From Phreatobacter sp. (GTDB lineage: Bacteria > Pseudomonadota > Alphaproteobacteria > Rhizobiales > Phreatobacteraceae): a stretch of 64,000 bases of DNA. A program made the translations under genes and the position numbers. The notes under the pieces are model-generated. The model had not been told where the DNA came from and searched no databases. It saw nothing but the letters and a program-made list of their open reading frames with translations. This document shows positions 18,960 to 28,286 of the stretch, one piece after another (positions within the stretch are counted from its first letter, which is position 1; the number at the start of each line of letters is the position of its first letter). The stretch covers positions 32,666-96,665 of the forward strand of contig NZ_JALHMP010000016.1 of NCBI RefSeq assembly GCF_022843985.1. Reading direction: 5' to 3'.

Positions 18960-19744
18960 GCTTCAAGGTCCGCATCATCCCCTGCCTCGACGTCAAGGAC
19001 GGCCGGGTCGTCAAGGGCGTCCAGTTCGTCGACCTCATCGATGCCGGCGATCCCGTCGAGGCCGCCAGGGCCTATGACGCGGCCGGCGCCGATGAACTCA
19101 CCTTTCTCGACATCACCGCGAGTTCCGACGACCGCCGCACCATGTTCGACGTGGTAACGCGCACGGCGGAAGCCTGTTTCATGCCGCTGACCGTCGGCGG
19201 TGGGGTCCGGACCGTCGAGGACATCCGCGCGCTGCTCGTCTCCGGTGCCGACAAGGTGTCGATCAACACCGCGGCGGTGAACGACCGCGCCTTTGTCGGC
19301 CGCGCCGCCGACAAGTTCGGCAACCAGTGCATCGTTGTGGCCATCGACGCCAAGCGTGTGTCTGCAGCGGGCGAAGCGGAGCGCTGGGAGATCTTCACCC
19401 ATGGCGGCCGCAAGCCGACCGGCATCGACGCGGTGGCCTATGCCCGCGAGGTGGTGGCGCTGGGGGCGGGCGAGATCCTCCTCACGTCGATGGACCGCGA
19501 CGGGACCAAGTCGGGCTTCGACCTCATGCTCACCCGCGCCGTCGCCGATGCGGTGCCGGTGCCGGTCATCGCCTCGGGCGGTGTCGGCACGCTCGATCAT
19601 TTCGTCGACGGCGTCGCCAGGGGCGGCGCCACCGGCGTTCTCGCCGCTTCGGTCTTCCATTTCGGTACCTTCACCATCGGAGAGGTGAAGCGCCACATGC
19701 AGGCCGCGGGCCTGCCCATCCGCATGGATGGGATCGCGGGCTGA
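18956..19744 (+). CDS. hisF: Imidazole glycerol phosphate synthase, cyclase subunit
   Basis: HisF is the cyclase half of the HisFH complex. The 262-residue barrel begins [19 protein letters not shown] with the catalytic aspartate in CLDVKDG and the second in [13 protein letters not shown] near residue 180. GGGVRT and ASGGVG provide the phosphate sites. It is the last his gene visible. hisE and hisI, often next in related genomes, do not follow; a LysE exporter does. Confidence 0.97.
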   Translation: MSFKVRIIPCLDVKDGRVVKGVQFVDLIDAGDPVEAARAYDAAGADELTFLDITASSDDRRTMFDVVTRTAEACFMPLTVGGGVRTVEDIRALLVSGADKVSINTAAVNDRAFVGRAADKFGNQCIVVAIDAKRVSAAGEAERWEIFTHGGRKPTGIDAVAYAREVVALGAGEILLTSMDRDGTKSGFDLMLTRAVADAVPVPVIASGGVGTLDHFVDGVARGGATGVLAASVFHFGTFTIGEVKRHMQAAGLPIRMDGIAG

Positions 19745-19825
19745 ACGCCGCCTTGTCGCCCTGCCCGGGACAAGCCCGACCATGACGGATAGGGTGCCGC
19801 GCGAAATGCCCAGGCAACGGACACC

Positions 19826-20449
19826 ATGTCGCCCGCCGATACCCTCCTCGCCCTTGCCGGCCTCTGGCTCGTCGCCGTCCTGACGCCCGGCCCGAACATG
19901 ATCCTGTTCATGGCGGTGGGCCTGTCCTCGCCGGCCGCGTCCATCCTTGCCGTGGCGGCCGCCATCGTGCTAGGCACGTTCCTCTGGGGGCTCGCCGGGC
20001 TCTTCGGCCTGTTCTGGCTGTTCGAGCTCTTTCCCGCCGCCGCCAAGGCGGTGAAGGTCGCCGGCGGGCTCTATCTCGCCTGGATGGGCTTCGGACTGAT
20101 CCGGCGAAACCTCGCCCCGTCACCGGACACCGCGCGCGAGCCTGCGGCGATGCTGACGCCGCGGCGGGCCTTCCTCACCGGCCTCGCCACCGCCCTCGGC
20201 AACCCGAAGAGCCTCGTATTCGTCTCTTCGCTCTTCGCGGTGACACGCCTCGCCGAGCAGCCGCTGGCGATCGGTCTCGCCGGCGTCGGCGTGATGATCG
20301 CCATGTCGACCCTCTACTATGTCGTTCTCGGCGTGGCGCTCCGGACCCTGCCCTTCGCCCGCCGACCCGGCGCCACGGGACGCGTGCTCGCCATGGGAAC
20401 GGGTCTCGTCATGATGGCCTATGGCGGCAAGATGGCCTGGGAGCGTTAG
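19826..20449 (+). CDS. LysE/RhtB family amino-acid exporter
   Basis: The 207-residue protein has about five or six membrane helices and the family start LLALAGLWLVAVLTPGPNMILFM. GFGLIRR and the later NPKSLVFVSSLF are also family traits. LysE/RhtB proteins export amino acids such as lysine, homoserine or threonine from the cytosol. The substrate is not determined. It lies 81 bp after hisF on the same strand and converges with the M15 peptidase gene, overlapping its end by 4 bases. Confidence 0.87.
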   Translation: MSPADTLLALAGLWLVAVLTPGPNMILFMAVGLSSPAASILAVAAAIVLGTFLWGLAGLFGLFWLFELFPAAAKAVKVAGGLYLAWMGFGLIRRNLAPSPDTAREPAAMLTPRRAFLTGLATALGNPKSLVFVSSLFAVTRLAEQPLAIGLAGVGVMIAMSTLYYVVLGVALRTLPFARRPGATGRVLAMGTGLVMMAYGGKMAWER

Positions 20450-21216
20450 GCCCCGTCGATCAGTTCCGGCCGATATTCGAAATGCATGGTGTCGTAATGA
20501 TACCATTTACCGCCCCAGATGAAGCGCTGCGCCTCGAAGACCTCGGCGATCGCGAAGGGAATGCGGTTGCGATAGCGGATGTCGCCGCGTGCCCGTGCCC
20601 AGGACCAGTAGTCGGAATGGGCGACGGCGATGTCGACGGCCGCGGCATAGGCATGCATGCTGAGGAGCCCGGTATCGGCCACGGTCCGGCAGTTGAACGT
20701 GCCGGCTGATGGGACGAGATAAGCCTTCAGCCGGTCAGGCAGGCGCTCGAGTTCGGCGATGACGCGCTCCAGCCGCGTCGCGACGTCGTTATCCATGGTC
20801 ACCGGCAGGGGCTGGGGCCGCGTCTGCGGCATCCAGGTGACGGTGCGGTGGCGTCTGCCTGCGCCGCCCCTTCGGCAGTCGCCATACATCTTGACGAAGA
20901 AGGCGGTGCTTCGGATCCGGCCCGGGCTGTGGTTTCGGCCGGGCGGCCCCGCCGGAGGGCCGGCCGGATAGGCCTGGCGCAACTGGTCGGCAAGGGTCGC
21001 GTCGCGCAGCATGACGTCGAAAGGCCGCTCCGGGCGGCCCGCCCCGGTTTCCATGCGCGTGCCGTCGGTCCAGACGAGGACGTCGCCGTCCAGCCCGGCG
21101 AGATGGTCCGGATAGGCGGCGACGAGGCGGGCAAGGCCCGCTTCCGCAGCTGCAGGACGCGGCAGGATGACCGGCGCCAGCACAGCGCCGAGGACGGTGC
21201 GCCGCGAGACAGCCAC
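20446..21216 (-). CDS. M15-type D-Ala-D-Ala carboxypeptidase-like protein, exported
   Basis: The 256-residue protein starts with GTG and a possible Tat-type signal (SRRTVLGAVLAPVILPRPAAA). The C-terminal half has NCRTVADTGLLSMHAYAAAVDIA and WYHYDTMHFEYRPEL, which match the zinc ligands (HxxxxxxD and HxxxFH-like) of M15 VanY-like peptidases. Likely role: cleavage of peptidoglycan stem peptides in the periplasm. The middle segment with PPGRNHSPGRIR is typical of M15 proteins of this subgroup. It lies 5 bp after a YARHG gene and is probably co-transcribed with it. Confidence 0.78.
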   Translation of the reverse strand: MAVSRRTVLGAVLAPVILPRPAAAEAGLARLVAAYPDHLAGLDGDVLVWTDGTRMETGAGRPERPFDVMLRDATLADQLRQAYPAGPPAGPPGRNHSPGRIRSTAFFVKMYGDCRRGGAGRRHRTVTWMPQTRPQPLPVTMDNDVATRLERVIAELERLPDRLKAYLVPSAGTFNCRTVADTGLLSMHAYAAAVDIAVAHSDYWSWARARGDIRYRNRIPFAIAEVFEAQRFIWGGKWYHYDTMHFEYRPELIDGA

Positions 21217-21221
21217 GGCCG

Positions 21222-21527
21222 TCAGTCTGTGCAGCCGTTGAACCGTTCCGCCCGGACGATGGCCTGGATGATGCGGCGCTGGGTGTTCGACAGCGGCACG
21301 TCACCCTGCCGGTCATAGACGCAGCCGGCATTGCCGAAGGTGCGGATGGCGCGCGGCGTGGAGAAGCAATAGCCGGCATCCTTGTAGATCTGGTTGCGCT
21401 CCATCCAGAGATCGCGACAGGACCATCCGCGATAGTCCTGGGCGGCGAGGCTGGCCGTCGATGCGGCGAGGATGATCGCGGCGGCAGCGATCTTTGAAGG
21501 GGCGACCCGTGGTGACGCAGCGAACAT
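21222..21527 (-). CDS. Small exported YARHG-domain protein
   Basis: The 101-residue protein has a signal peptide ending near ASLAAQ and a mature part WSCRDLWMERNQIYKDAGYCF followed by FGNAGC and FNGC. That pattern, with paired cysteines, matches the YARHG domain found in exported alphaproteobacterial proteins. The function is unknown; an envelope role is likely. An AGGGA sequence precedes the ATG at 21527. It is upstream of, and 5 bp from, the M15 peptidase gene. Confidence 0.72.
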   Translation of the reverse strand: MFAASPRVAPSKIAAAAIILAASTASLAAQDYRGWSCRDLWMERNQIYKDAGYCFSTPRAIRTFGNAGCVYDRQGDVPLSNTQRRIIQAIVRAERFNGCTD

Positions 21528-21613
21528 GGCGATCCCTGATGATTCAGACGGGTGAACGCCGCCACCCTAGGGCAGCGGCGTGCGGCAATCTATGAGGGAT
21601 GCTGCGGAGTGTT

Positions 21614-22273
21614 TCAGCGCGCCGCGTGGGTGGCGCGCGACAGATGGGTGGCGGCGCCGTCCGGCACGCCACGCACCGGCATCCGCGCACTGGCTTCGTG
21701 AGCGGTGATGAAAGTGGCGATCGCCTGGGTGCGGCGCTCCACGCCGAGCTTCCTCAGGATCGAGGAGACATGCGACTTGACCGTGCCCTCGGAGATCCCG
21801 AGGTCATAGGCGATCTGCTTGTTGAGCCGGCCGCGGCTCATCAGGTCGAGCACCTTGAACTGCTGGCCCGACAGGGCGTCGAGCTTGCGCGACGACGACA
21901 GGTCGCCGTCGGGGTCCACGGCGGTCACGACCGGCCACCACGAGCGGGCAGACAGGACGCTCGCCAGGGCGGCGCGCAGATGGTCGGCGGGAAGATCCAG
22001 CGGAATGGCCGCCACGGCGCCGCGGGCGCGGGCCTCCTGGACCGGCCGCCGGTCGGCGTGGTCGATGAGGACGACGACGCGCGTCCCCTCGGCGAGGTCG
22101 AGGCCGTCGAGATCGGCGAGGGTGGCGATGACCAGGCTCGCCTTGCCCGGATCAGTCGCCAGGGCGCCGGGATGGCTGGCGCGGACCAGCGCCTCGACCG
22201 TCTCGGCGACGATGGGGAAGGCGTGGCGCACGGCGAACGGCAGGGGGTCGCGGTCGGAGCTTTCGGCAGTCAT
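21614..22273 (-). CDS. LuxR-type DNA-binding regulator with degenerate receiver domain
   Basis: The 219-residue protein ends with a LuxR/GerE helix-turn-helix at about residues 140-200 (FKVLDLMSRGRLNKQIAYDLGISEG in shortened form: NKQIAYDLGIS). The N-terminal 120 residues look like a response-regulator receiver but lack a clear phospho-accepting aspartate and lysine in the usual places. It may therefore work without a histidine kinase. The start ATG at 22273 has GGAGGA upstream; a frame reaching 22417 was rejected because it crosses the promoter region. It is divergent from the ScfR-like regulator at 22463. Confidence 0.8.
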   Translation of the reverse strand: MTAESSDRDPLPFAVRHAFPIVAETVEALVRASHPGALATDPGKASLVIATLADLDGLDLAEGTRVVVLIDHADRRPVQEARARGAVAAIPLDLPADHLRAALASVLSARSWWPVVTAVDPDGDLSSSRKLDALSGQQFKVLDLMSRGRLNKQIAYDLGISEGTVKSHVSSILRKLGVERRTQAIATFITAHEASARMPVRGVPDGAATHLSRATHAAR

Positions 22274-22384
22274 GTTCGGTTCCTCCAAGTGCCATCTGGC
22301 GCGTCGGTTGTTCCGATCTTGCTTGGGACAGACGCTAGCACCGGGTTTGCCGGCGTCAAAATGCGAAACGTCATGCTGCGAAAT

Positions 22385-22399
22385 TGCAAAATTTTTGCA
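22385..22399. promoter_or_regulatory. Inverted repeat TGCAAA-N3-TTTGCA, candidate operator of the ScfR-like regulator
   Basis: The site TGCAAAATTTTTGCA has two perfect 6-nt arms. It lies 63 bp before the ScfR-like gene and 112 bp before the divergent LuxR-type gene, in a locally AT-rich spot. RamB/ScfR family regulators are known to bind TTTGCAAA-like motifs and to regulate themselves. Nearby TGCGAAA copies at about 22362 and 22376 may be further half-sites. Confidence 0.5.
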
Positions 22400-22462
22400 T
22401 CTACACCTAATGGCCAATGTGGTTTAGGCTAAGCCGAAAGATCAGTCCTCCCGGGTGGGCTC

Positions 22463-23890
22463 ATGTCGCGGAAAGTCTTTGTCGGTCCGGCGCTGCGCAG
22501 ATTGCGCGAGGAGACCCGCCTCACGCAAACCGCCTTCTCCCAGCGGCTCGGCCTGTCCGTCAGCTATCTCAACCAGATCGAGAACAACCAGCGGCCGGTG
22601 ACGGCGAGTGTCCTCGTCGCGCTCGGCCAGACCTTCGGCGTCGACCTCGCGACCTTCGCTACCGACGACACCGACCGCCTCGTCACCGACCTGCGCGAGG
22701 CTGCCGCCGACCCCCTTCTCGCCGATACCACGCCCAGCCTGCAGGATCTCAAGCGCGTCGCTTCCGACAGTCCCGCCTTCGCGCGGGCCTTCCTGAGGAT
22801 GCACCAGACCGCACGGCGGCTTGGCGAACGCCTGCAGGCGGCCGGGGACACGCCGATCCTGCCGCCGTCGGGGGTGGAGACGGCCGGCGCCCTGCTGCCC
22901 TATGAGGAAGTGCGGGACTATTTCCACTACGTCGACAATTATGTCGATGATCTCGACCGAGCCGCCGAGGACCTCGCGGAGCGGCTCGGGCTCGCCGCCG
23001 CCAGCGACCGCTTGCAGGTGCTCGCCGGCTATCTCGCCGCCCGCCATGGGCTCAATGTCGACGCCAATGCCAGTCTCGGGGACGATACCCTCGAGCGCTA
23101 TGAGGCGGGCCCCAATGTCGTCGCCCTCGACGGCTCGCTCGATCCCTCCACGCGGGCCTTCCTGCTCGCCAACCGCATCGCCCGGCTGGAACAGGCGGAC
23201 ACCATGTCCGCGATCGTCTCGGCATCGGGTTTCCGCTCCCGCGCCGCGGCGGATATCGGGCGCGTCGCGCTCGCAAATTACTTCGCCGGGGCGCTGCTGC
23301 TGCCCTATCGCCGCTTCCTCGCCGCCGCCAAGGAGACGCGCCACGATCTCGACTGGCTCGGCCGCATGTTCGGGGCGAGCCTCGAACAGGTCTGCCATCG
23401 CCTGTCGACGCTGCAGCGCGCCGGCCAGCGCGGCATCCCCTTCTACTTCGTCAAGGTCGACCGCGCCGGCAATGTCATCAAGCGCCATTCCGCGACGCGC
23501 TTCCAGTTCGCGCGGTTCGGTGGCGCCTGTCCGCTCTGGAACGTCCACGAGGCCTTCGAACAGGCGGGGCGCACCTTCGTCCAGGTCGCCGAGATGCCCG
23601 ACGGTACGCGCTATCTCTCGCTCGCCCGCGCCGTCACCAAGGGCGCCGCCCATTGGCGGGCGCCGGTCAGGCGCTACGCCTTCGGTCTTGGCTGCGAGAT
23701 CTCCTATGCTGGCGAGATCGTCTATTCCGAGGGAATCGACCTGAAGGCCGAGGCCAATGTCGCCAAGATCGGCGTCTCCTGCCGGATCTGCGAGCGTACC
23801 AACTGCCACCAGCGGGCGGTCCCGCCCATCGACCGCGAGATTCGCGTGCCGACCGACCGGCGCAAAGTGGTCCCCTTCGATCTCAGCTGA
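22463..23890 (+). CDS. ScfR/RamB-like XRE regulator of short-chain fatty acid metabolism
   Basis: The 475-residue regulator has an XRE helix-turn-helix at about residues 9-63 (LTQTAFSQRLGLSVSYLNQIE). The centre resembles IrrE/ImmA without a clear HExxH motif, and a C-terminal DUF2083 part contains SCRICERTNCHQR near residue 440, a cysteine cluster that could bind metal. This build is shared by RamB, PrpR/MccR and ScfR regulators, which sense acyl-CoA and control acetate or propionate metabolism. The target genes here are not adjacent; a likely autoregulatory site lies at 22385. The start ATG at 22463 was chosen because the HTH follows directly. Confidence 0.85.
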   Translation: MSRKVFVGPALRRLREETRLTQTAFSQRLGLSVSYLNQIENNQRPVTASVLVALGQTFGVDLATFATDDTDRLVTDLREAAADPLLADTTPSLQDLKRVASDSPAFARAFLRMHQTARRLGERLQAAGDTPILPPSGVETAGALLPYEEVRDYFHYVDNYVDDLDRAAEDLAERLGLAAASDRLQVLAGYLAARHGLNVDANASLGDDTLERYEAGPNVVALDGSLDPSTRAFLLANRIARLEQADTMSAIVSASGFRSRAAADIGRVALANYFAGALLLPYRRFLAAAKETRHDLDWLGRMFGASLEQVCHRLSTLQRAGQRGIPFYFVKVDRAGNVIKRHSATRFQFARFGGACPLWNVHEAFEQAGRTFVQVAEMPDGTRYLSLARAVTKGAAHWRAPVRRYAFGLGCEISYAGEIVYSEGIDLKAEANVAKIGVSCRICERTNCHQRAVPPIDREIRVPTDRRKVVPFDLS

Positions 23891-23906
23891 GGCGCGGCGT
23901 GGCCCG

Positions 23907-25418
23907 TCACCGCCGCGTTAGCGTGCGCGCCACGGCATCCTTCCAACGGGCGAGCTTGTCCTGCCGGACCGTTGCATCCATGGCGGGCGTGAAGCGACGC
24001 TCCAGGGCCCAGCTGCGGGCGAAGTCGGTGGGCGGCGGACAGACACTCCGGGACAGGCCGGCCAGATAGGCGGCGCCGAGTGCCGTCGTCTCAGGTATCT
24101 TCGGCCGGTCGACCGGCGCGTCGAGTAGATCGGCGAGGCGCTGCATGGTCCAGTCGGAGGCGACCATGCCGCCGTCGACGCGCAGCACCGTGCCCGAGGC
24201 GCACGCGCCCGGCCAGTCCGCCTTCATGGCGCCGAGCAGGTCGGCGGTCTGGAAACAGACGCTCTCAAGGGCCGCCCGCGCCATTTCCTTCGGGCCGGTC
24301 GCCCGTGTCAGGCCGAAGATGGCACCGCGGCAATCGGCGTCCCAATAGGGCGCGCCGAGGCCGACGAAAGCCGGGACGAGGATGACCTCCTGATTTGGAT
24401 CGGAGGCAGCGGCGAGCGCCCCCGTCTCGCCGGCCAACCTGACGAGTCCCAGTCCGTCGCGCAGCCATTGCACCGCCGCCCCCGCGACGAAGATGGAGCC
24501 CTCGAGCGCATAGGTGCGCCGGCCGTCGAGCTGATAGGCAATGGTGGTGAGCAGCTTGTTGCGGGAGACGACGGCCTCGGTGCCCGTATTGAGCAGGGCG
24601 AAGCAGCCGGTGCCGTAGGTGGACTTCATCATGCCCGGTGCGAAACAGGCCTGGCCGACCGTCGCCGCCTGCTGGTCGCCGGCCATGCCGCCGATGGCGA
24701 TGGCGCCGCCGAACAGGCCGGGCTCCGTCGTGCCGAAGGCGGCGGCGCAGTCCATCACCGTCGGCAGCAGGGCCATCGGCACGTCCAGAAGCCGGCAAAG
24801 ATCGGCGTCCCAGACGCCGCGGTGGATGTCGAACAGCATGGTGCGCGCGGCGTTGGTCGCATCCGTCGCGTGAACCGTGCCGCCGGTCAGCCGCCAGAGC
24901 AGGAAGGAATCGATGGTGCCGAAGGCGAGTTCGCCGCGTTCCGCCCGCCCCCGCGCGCCAGGGACATGGTCAAGGATCCAGGCGAGCTTGGTGCCGGAAA
25001 AATAGGGATCGATGACGAGGCCGGAGCGGGCCTGCACCAGCGCCTCGTGGCCTTCGCCGCGGAGGCGGGCGCAGACAGCCGCCGTGCGCCGGTCCTGCCA
25101 GACGATGGCGCGATGGATCGGCTCGCCAGTGGCCCGGTCCCAGACCACGACGGTCTCCCGCTGGTTGGTGATGCCGATGCCGGCGACGGCGGCGGCGGTG
25201 ACGCCAGCCTTCGCCAGCGCCTCGCGCGTCGTCTCAACCACGCCGGACCAGATCTCCTCCGGATCGTGCTCGACCCAGCCCGAGGCAGGGAAGTGCTGGG
25301 TGAACTCCCGCTGGGCGACGGCGACCACCTCCAGCCGCTGGCTGAAGACGATGGCACGGGAGGACGTGGTGCCCTGGTCGATCGCGACGATCACGGGCGG
25401 GTGCCGGTCGGAGGGCAT
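23907..25418 (-). CDS. glpK: Glycerol kinase
   Basis: GlpK phosphorylates glycerol to sn-glycerol 3-phosphate. The 503-residue protein has the FGGY-family start [16 protein letters not shown], with [12 protein letters not shown] near residue 46, the substrate region [16 protein letters not shown] and the ATP site [12 protein letters not shown]. The start ATG at 25418 has a GAGGAA site upstream; a frame 28 codons longer was rejected. It is divergent from glpD, with a 126-bp region between them that likely holds shared control sites. A facilitator gene (glpF) is not in the window. Confidence 0.96.
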   Translation of the reverse strand: MPSDRHPPVIVAIDQGTTSSRAIVFSQRLEVVAVAQREFTQHFPASGWVEHDPEEIWSGVVETTREALAKAGVTAAAVAGIGITNQRETVVVWDRATGEPIHRAIVWQDRRTAAVCARLRGEGHEALVQARSGLVIDPYFSGTKLAWILDHVPGARGRAERGELAFGTIDSFLLWRLTGGTVHATDATNAARTMLFDIHRGVWDADLCRLLDVPMALLPTVMDCAAAFGTTEPGLFGGAIAIGGMAGDQQAATVGQACFAPGMMKSTYGTGCFALLNTGTEAVVSRNKLLTTIAYQLDGRRTYALEGSIFVAGAAVQWLRDGLGLVRLAGETGALAAASDPNQEVILVPAFVGLGAPYWDADCRGAIFGLTRATGPKEMARAALESVCFQTADLLGAMKADWPGACASGTVLRVDGGMVASDWTMQRLADLLDAPVDRPKIPETTALGAAYLAGLSRSVCPPPTDFARSWALERRFTPAMDATVRQDKLARWKDAVARTLTRR

Positions 25419-25544
25419 GCGCGTTTCCTCATGCAAGGCGCGGCTCGGCCGCTGCCGGATTGGGTCCACTGTGCCACCGTGCAGCCTTGCGGCGGAAGCC
25501 AAAAGGCGTCAGACGGAGGGCTGACGCGGCACTTGGGGAATAGC

Positions 25545-27044
25545 ATGTCCGGGACGACGGTCGACCTTCTGGTGGTCGGCGGAGGAATCAACGGAGCCGG
25601 CATCGCGCGCGATGCCGCCGGCCGCGGCGTCTCCGTCATGCTGGTCGAGCAGGACGATCTCGCCAGCGCCACCTCATCCTGGTCGACCAAGTTGATTCAC
25701 GGCGGCCTGCGCTACCTTGAGCACTACGAGTTCCGCCTGGTGCGGGAGGCCCTGATCGAGCGCGAGGTGCTCTGGGGCATCGCGCCGCACATCATCCGGC
25801 CACTGCGCTTCGTTCTGCCGCATCACGCGGGCCTGCGGCCGGCCTGGCTGCTGCGCCTCGGCCTGTTCCTCTACGACCATCTCGGCGGCCGCAAGCGTCT
25901 GTGGGCGACCCGCACGCTCGACCTGGCGACTGACGCTGCCGGCAAGCCCCTGAAGGCCGGCTTTGGCAAGGCCTTCGAATATTCCGACTGCCGCGTCGAC
26001 GATTCGCGCCTCGTCGTCCTCAACGCCCGCGACGCCGCCGATCGTGGCGCCGTCATCCGCACGCGGACGCGGGCCGTCGCGGCGACACGGGTGGACGGTC
26101 TCTGGCATGTCACGCTCATAGACCGGATCAGCGGTGCCACCGAAACGGTCTCGGCCAGGGCACTGGTCAATGCCGCCGGCCCCTGGGTCGAGAGCTTCCT
26201 CACCGGGGTCGCGAAGGCACCCACGCCGGCGCGGGTCCGGTTGGTCCAGGGCTCGCACATCGTCGTGCCCAAGCTCTTCGATCACGACCGGGCCTATATC
26301 TTCCAGAACGCCGATGCCCGCATCGTCTTCGCCATCCCCTATGAGCGCGACTTCACCCTGATCGGCACGACCGACCAGGACTATGGCGGCGACCCCGCGG
26401 CGGTGACCGCCAGCGCGGCCGAGATCGCCTATCTCTGTGCGGCGGCGAGTGAGTATTTCCGCGATCCGGTGACGCCGGCGGACGTCGTCTGGACCTATTC
26501 CGGCGTCCGCCCGCTCTATGACGACGGCGCCAGCGCCGCCCAGGAGGCGACGCGCGACTACGTGCTGCACAAGGACGGCGGCGGCGCGGTCCCGCCGCTT
26601 CTCTCCATTTTCGGCGGCAAGATCACGACCTATCGCCGGCTGGCGATCAGCGCCCTTGACGAACTTGTCGCCGACCTGCCGGCGCTGGGCGGGGGTATCG
26701 GCTGGACGGCGAAGGCCGCACTGCCCGGCGGCGACATCGCCCCCGATGCGCCGGTCAGCCTTGCCGAGAGCCTGCGCCGTTCCCATCCCTTCCTCGATCC
26801 CCAGGTCGCCACCCGTCTCGCCGCGGCGTACGGGACCCGGGCCGCGGTCATCCTCGCGGGCGCAACCGCGATGACCGATCTCGGTCGCGACTTCGGCGCC
26901 GGTCTCACCGAGGCCGAGATCGCCTATCTCAGGCGCGAGGAATGGGCCCTGACCGCCGACGACGTGCTGTGGCGCCGCTCCAAGCTCGGGCTGCGGCTCG
27001 ATGCCGCGCAGCGGGCGGCTGTGGCGGCCCATTGCGGCGAATGA
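25545..27044 (+). CDS. glpD: Aerobic glycerol-3-phosphate dehydrogenase
   Basis: GlpD is an FAD-dependent, membrane-associated enzyme that oxidises glycerol 3-phosphate to dihydroxyacetone phosphate and passes electrons to quinone. The 499-residue protein has the FAD motif VVGGGINGAGIARDAAGRG near residue 8, SSWSTKLIHGGLRYLEHYEF near residue 45 and IFGGKITTYRRLA near residue 355. It forms the catabolic pair with divergent glpK. The start ATG at 25545 fits the family; a much longer frame running antisense through glpK was rejected. The stop overlaps the next gene by ATGA. Confidence 0.96.
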   Translation: MSGTTVDLLVVGGGINGAGIARDAAGRGVSVMLVEQDDLASATSSWSTKLIHGGLRYLEHYEFRLVREALIEREVLWGIAPHIIRPLRFVLPHHAGLRPAWLLRLGLFLYDHLGGRKRLWATRTLDLATDAAGKPLKAGFGKAFEYSDCRVDDSRLVVLNARDAADRGAVIRTRTRAVAATRVDGLWHVTLIDRISGATETVSARALVNAAGPWVESFLTGVAKAPTPARVRLVQGSHIVVPKLFDHDRAYIFQNADARIVFAIPYERDFTLIGTTDQDYGGDPAAVTASAAEIAYLCAAASEYFRDPVTPADVVWTYSGVRPLYDDGASAAQEATRDYVLHKDGGGAVPPLLSIFGGKITTYRRLAISALDELVADLPALGGGIGWTAKAALPGGDIAPDAPVSLAESLRRSHPFLDPQVATRLAAAYGTRAAVILAGATAMTDLGRDFGAGLTEAEIAYLRREEWALTADDVLWRRSKLGLRLDAAQRAAVAAHCGE

Positions 27045-28285
27045 CCCGGCCGCCAGCCGTCATCGTCGTCGGGGCCGGTCCGGCCGGGCTCTTTGCTGCC
27101 GAGCGTCTGGCAGCAGCGGGAGCGGTGGTGACGGTCTGTGACCGGATGCCGTCACCTGCCCGCAAGCTGCTCCTCGCTGGCCGCGGCGGCCTCAACCTCA
27201 CCCATTCCGAGCCGCGCGCGGCCTTTCGCGCCCGCTACGCGACCCTGCCGCCACATCTGGCGGCGGCGCTGGACGCTTTTCCGCCGTCGGCCCTGCGCGC
27301 CTGGGCGGCCGGGCTCGGGGAGCACACCTTCGTCGGTACCTCCGGGCGCGTCTTCCCCCAGGCCTTCAAGGCCTCGCCGCTCGTGCGCGCCTGGCTCGCG
27401 CGTCTCGCCCGCCTTGGCGTCAGCCTGGTGATGCGCCATCGCCTCGTCGGGATTGCAGCGGCGGGCGGCCTCACCTTCGAAGGGCCGCAGGGGCGGGTCG
27501 ACATGCCCTGCGATGCGGCACTTCTGGCGCTCGGCGGCGCCAGCTGGCCGCGCATGGGCTCGGATGGCAGCTGGACGTCGCTGCTGGAGGCGCGCGGCAT
27601 CGCGCTCACCGCCCTGCGCCCGTCCAATATGGGCATCGAAATGGCATGGACGGCGGATTTCGCCCGGCGCTTCGCCGGTCAGCCGCTCAAGTCCGTCGCC
27701 CTCCACATCGATGGCCGCAGCGCACACGGCGAGGTGATGATCACCGCGCAGGGGCTCGAAGGGGGGGCGATCTACGCGCTGTCGGCCGTCATCCGCGAGA
27801 GCCTCGCGGCGCAGGGTTCGGCAAGGCTTTGCCTCGACCTCAAGCCGGACCTCGACGGCGCTGCGATCGCCCGGCGTCTCGCCGGCGCGCGACCGAAGGA
27901 TTCGCTGTCCGCGACCTTGCGAAAGTCGCTCTCCCTCAGCGCCCAGGCGGTCGCGCTGCTGCGCGAAGCGGCGGGCGGCCCGCTGCCGCGCGATCCCGTC
28001 GCGCTCGCCGCCCGGATCAAGGACGTCGCCCTGCCGGTGACGGGCGTGCGGCCGCTCGATCGGGCGATCTCGACGGCGGGCGGGGTGCGTTTCGATGCGC
28101 TGCGGGAGGGGTTCGAGCTTGCGCGCCTGCCCGGCATCTTCGTCGCCGGCGAGATGCTCGACTGGGAGGCGCCCACCGGCGGCTATCTGCTGCAGGCAAC
28201 TTTCGCCACTGCCGCCGCCGCGGCCGCCGCCATGGCGACACGGCTCGGTCTGCCGCCGCCGGTCCGCGATTCAGAAGGCTGGTAG
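27041..28285 (+). CDS. TIGR03862/HI0933-type NAD(P)/FAD flavoprotein
   Basis: The 414-residue flavoprotein starts with a dinucleotide fold (VVGAGPAGLFAAERLAAAG) and contains RKLLLAGRGGLNLTHSE and APTGGYLLQATFATAAAA at the C-terminus. These are marks of the TIGR03862 branch of the HI0933/BaiN-like family. The reaction is unknown in this branch. It overlaps glpD by 4 nt, so it is made together with the dehydrogenase, but a link to glycerol metabolism is only suggested by position. Its 3' end is 2 bp from the convergent TadG-like gene. Confidence 0.83.
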   Translation: MTRPPAVIVVGAGPAGLFAAERLAAAGAVVTVCDRMPSPARKLLLAGRGGLNLTHSEPRAAFRARYATLPPHLAAALDAFPPSALRAWAAGLGEHTFVGTSGRVFPQAFKASPLVRAWLARLARLGVSLVMRHRLVGIAAAGGLTFEGPQGRVDMPCDAALLALGGASWPRMGSDGSWTSLLEARGIALTALRPSNMGIEMAWTADFARRFAGQPLKSVALHIDGRSAHGEVMITAQGLEGGAIYALSAVIRESLAAQGSARLCLDLKPDLDGAAIARRLAGARPKDSLSATLRKSLSLSAQAVALLREAAGGPLPRDPVALAARIKDVALPVTGVRPLDRAISTAGGVRFDALREGFELARLPGIFVAGEMLDWEAPTGGYLLQATFATAAAAAAAMATRLGLPPPVRDSEGW

Positions 28286-28286
28286 G

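Noticed and set aside
24468..25544. Long N-terminal extension of glpD running antisense to glpK
   Set aside because: GlpD homology begins at 25545; the extension is glpK antisense.
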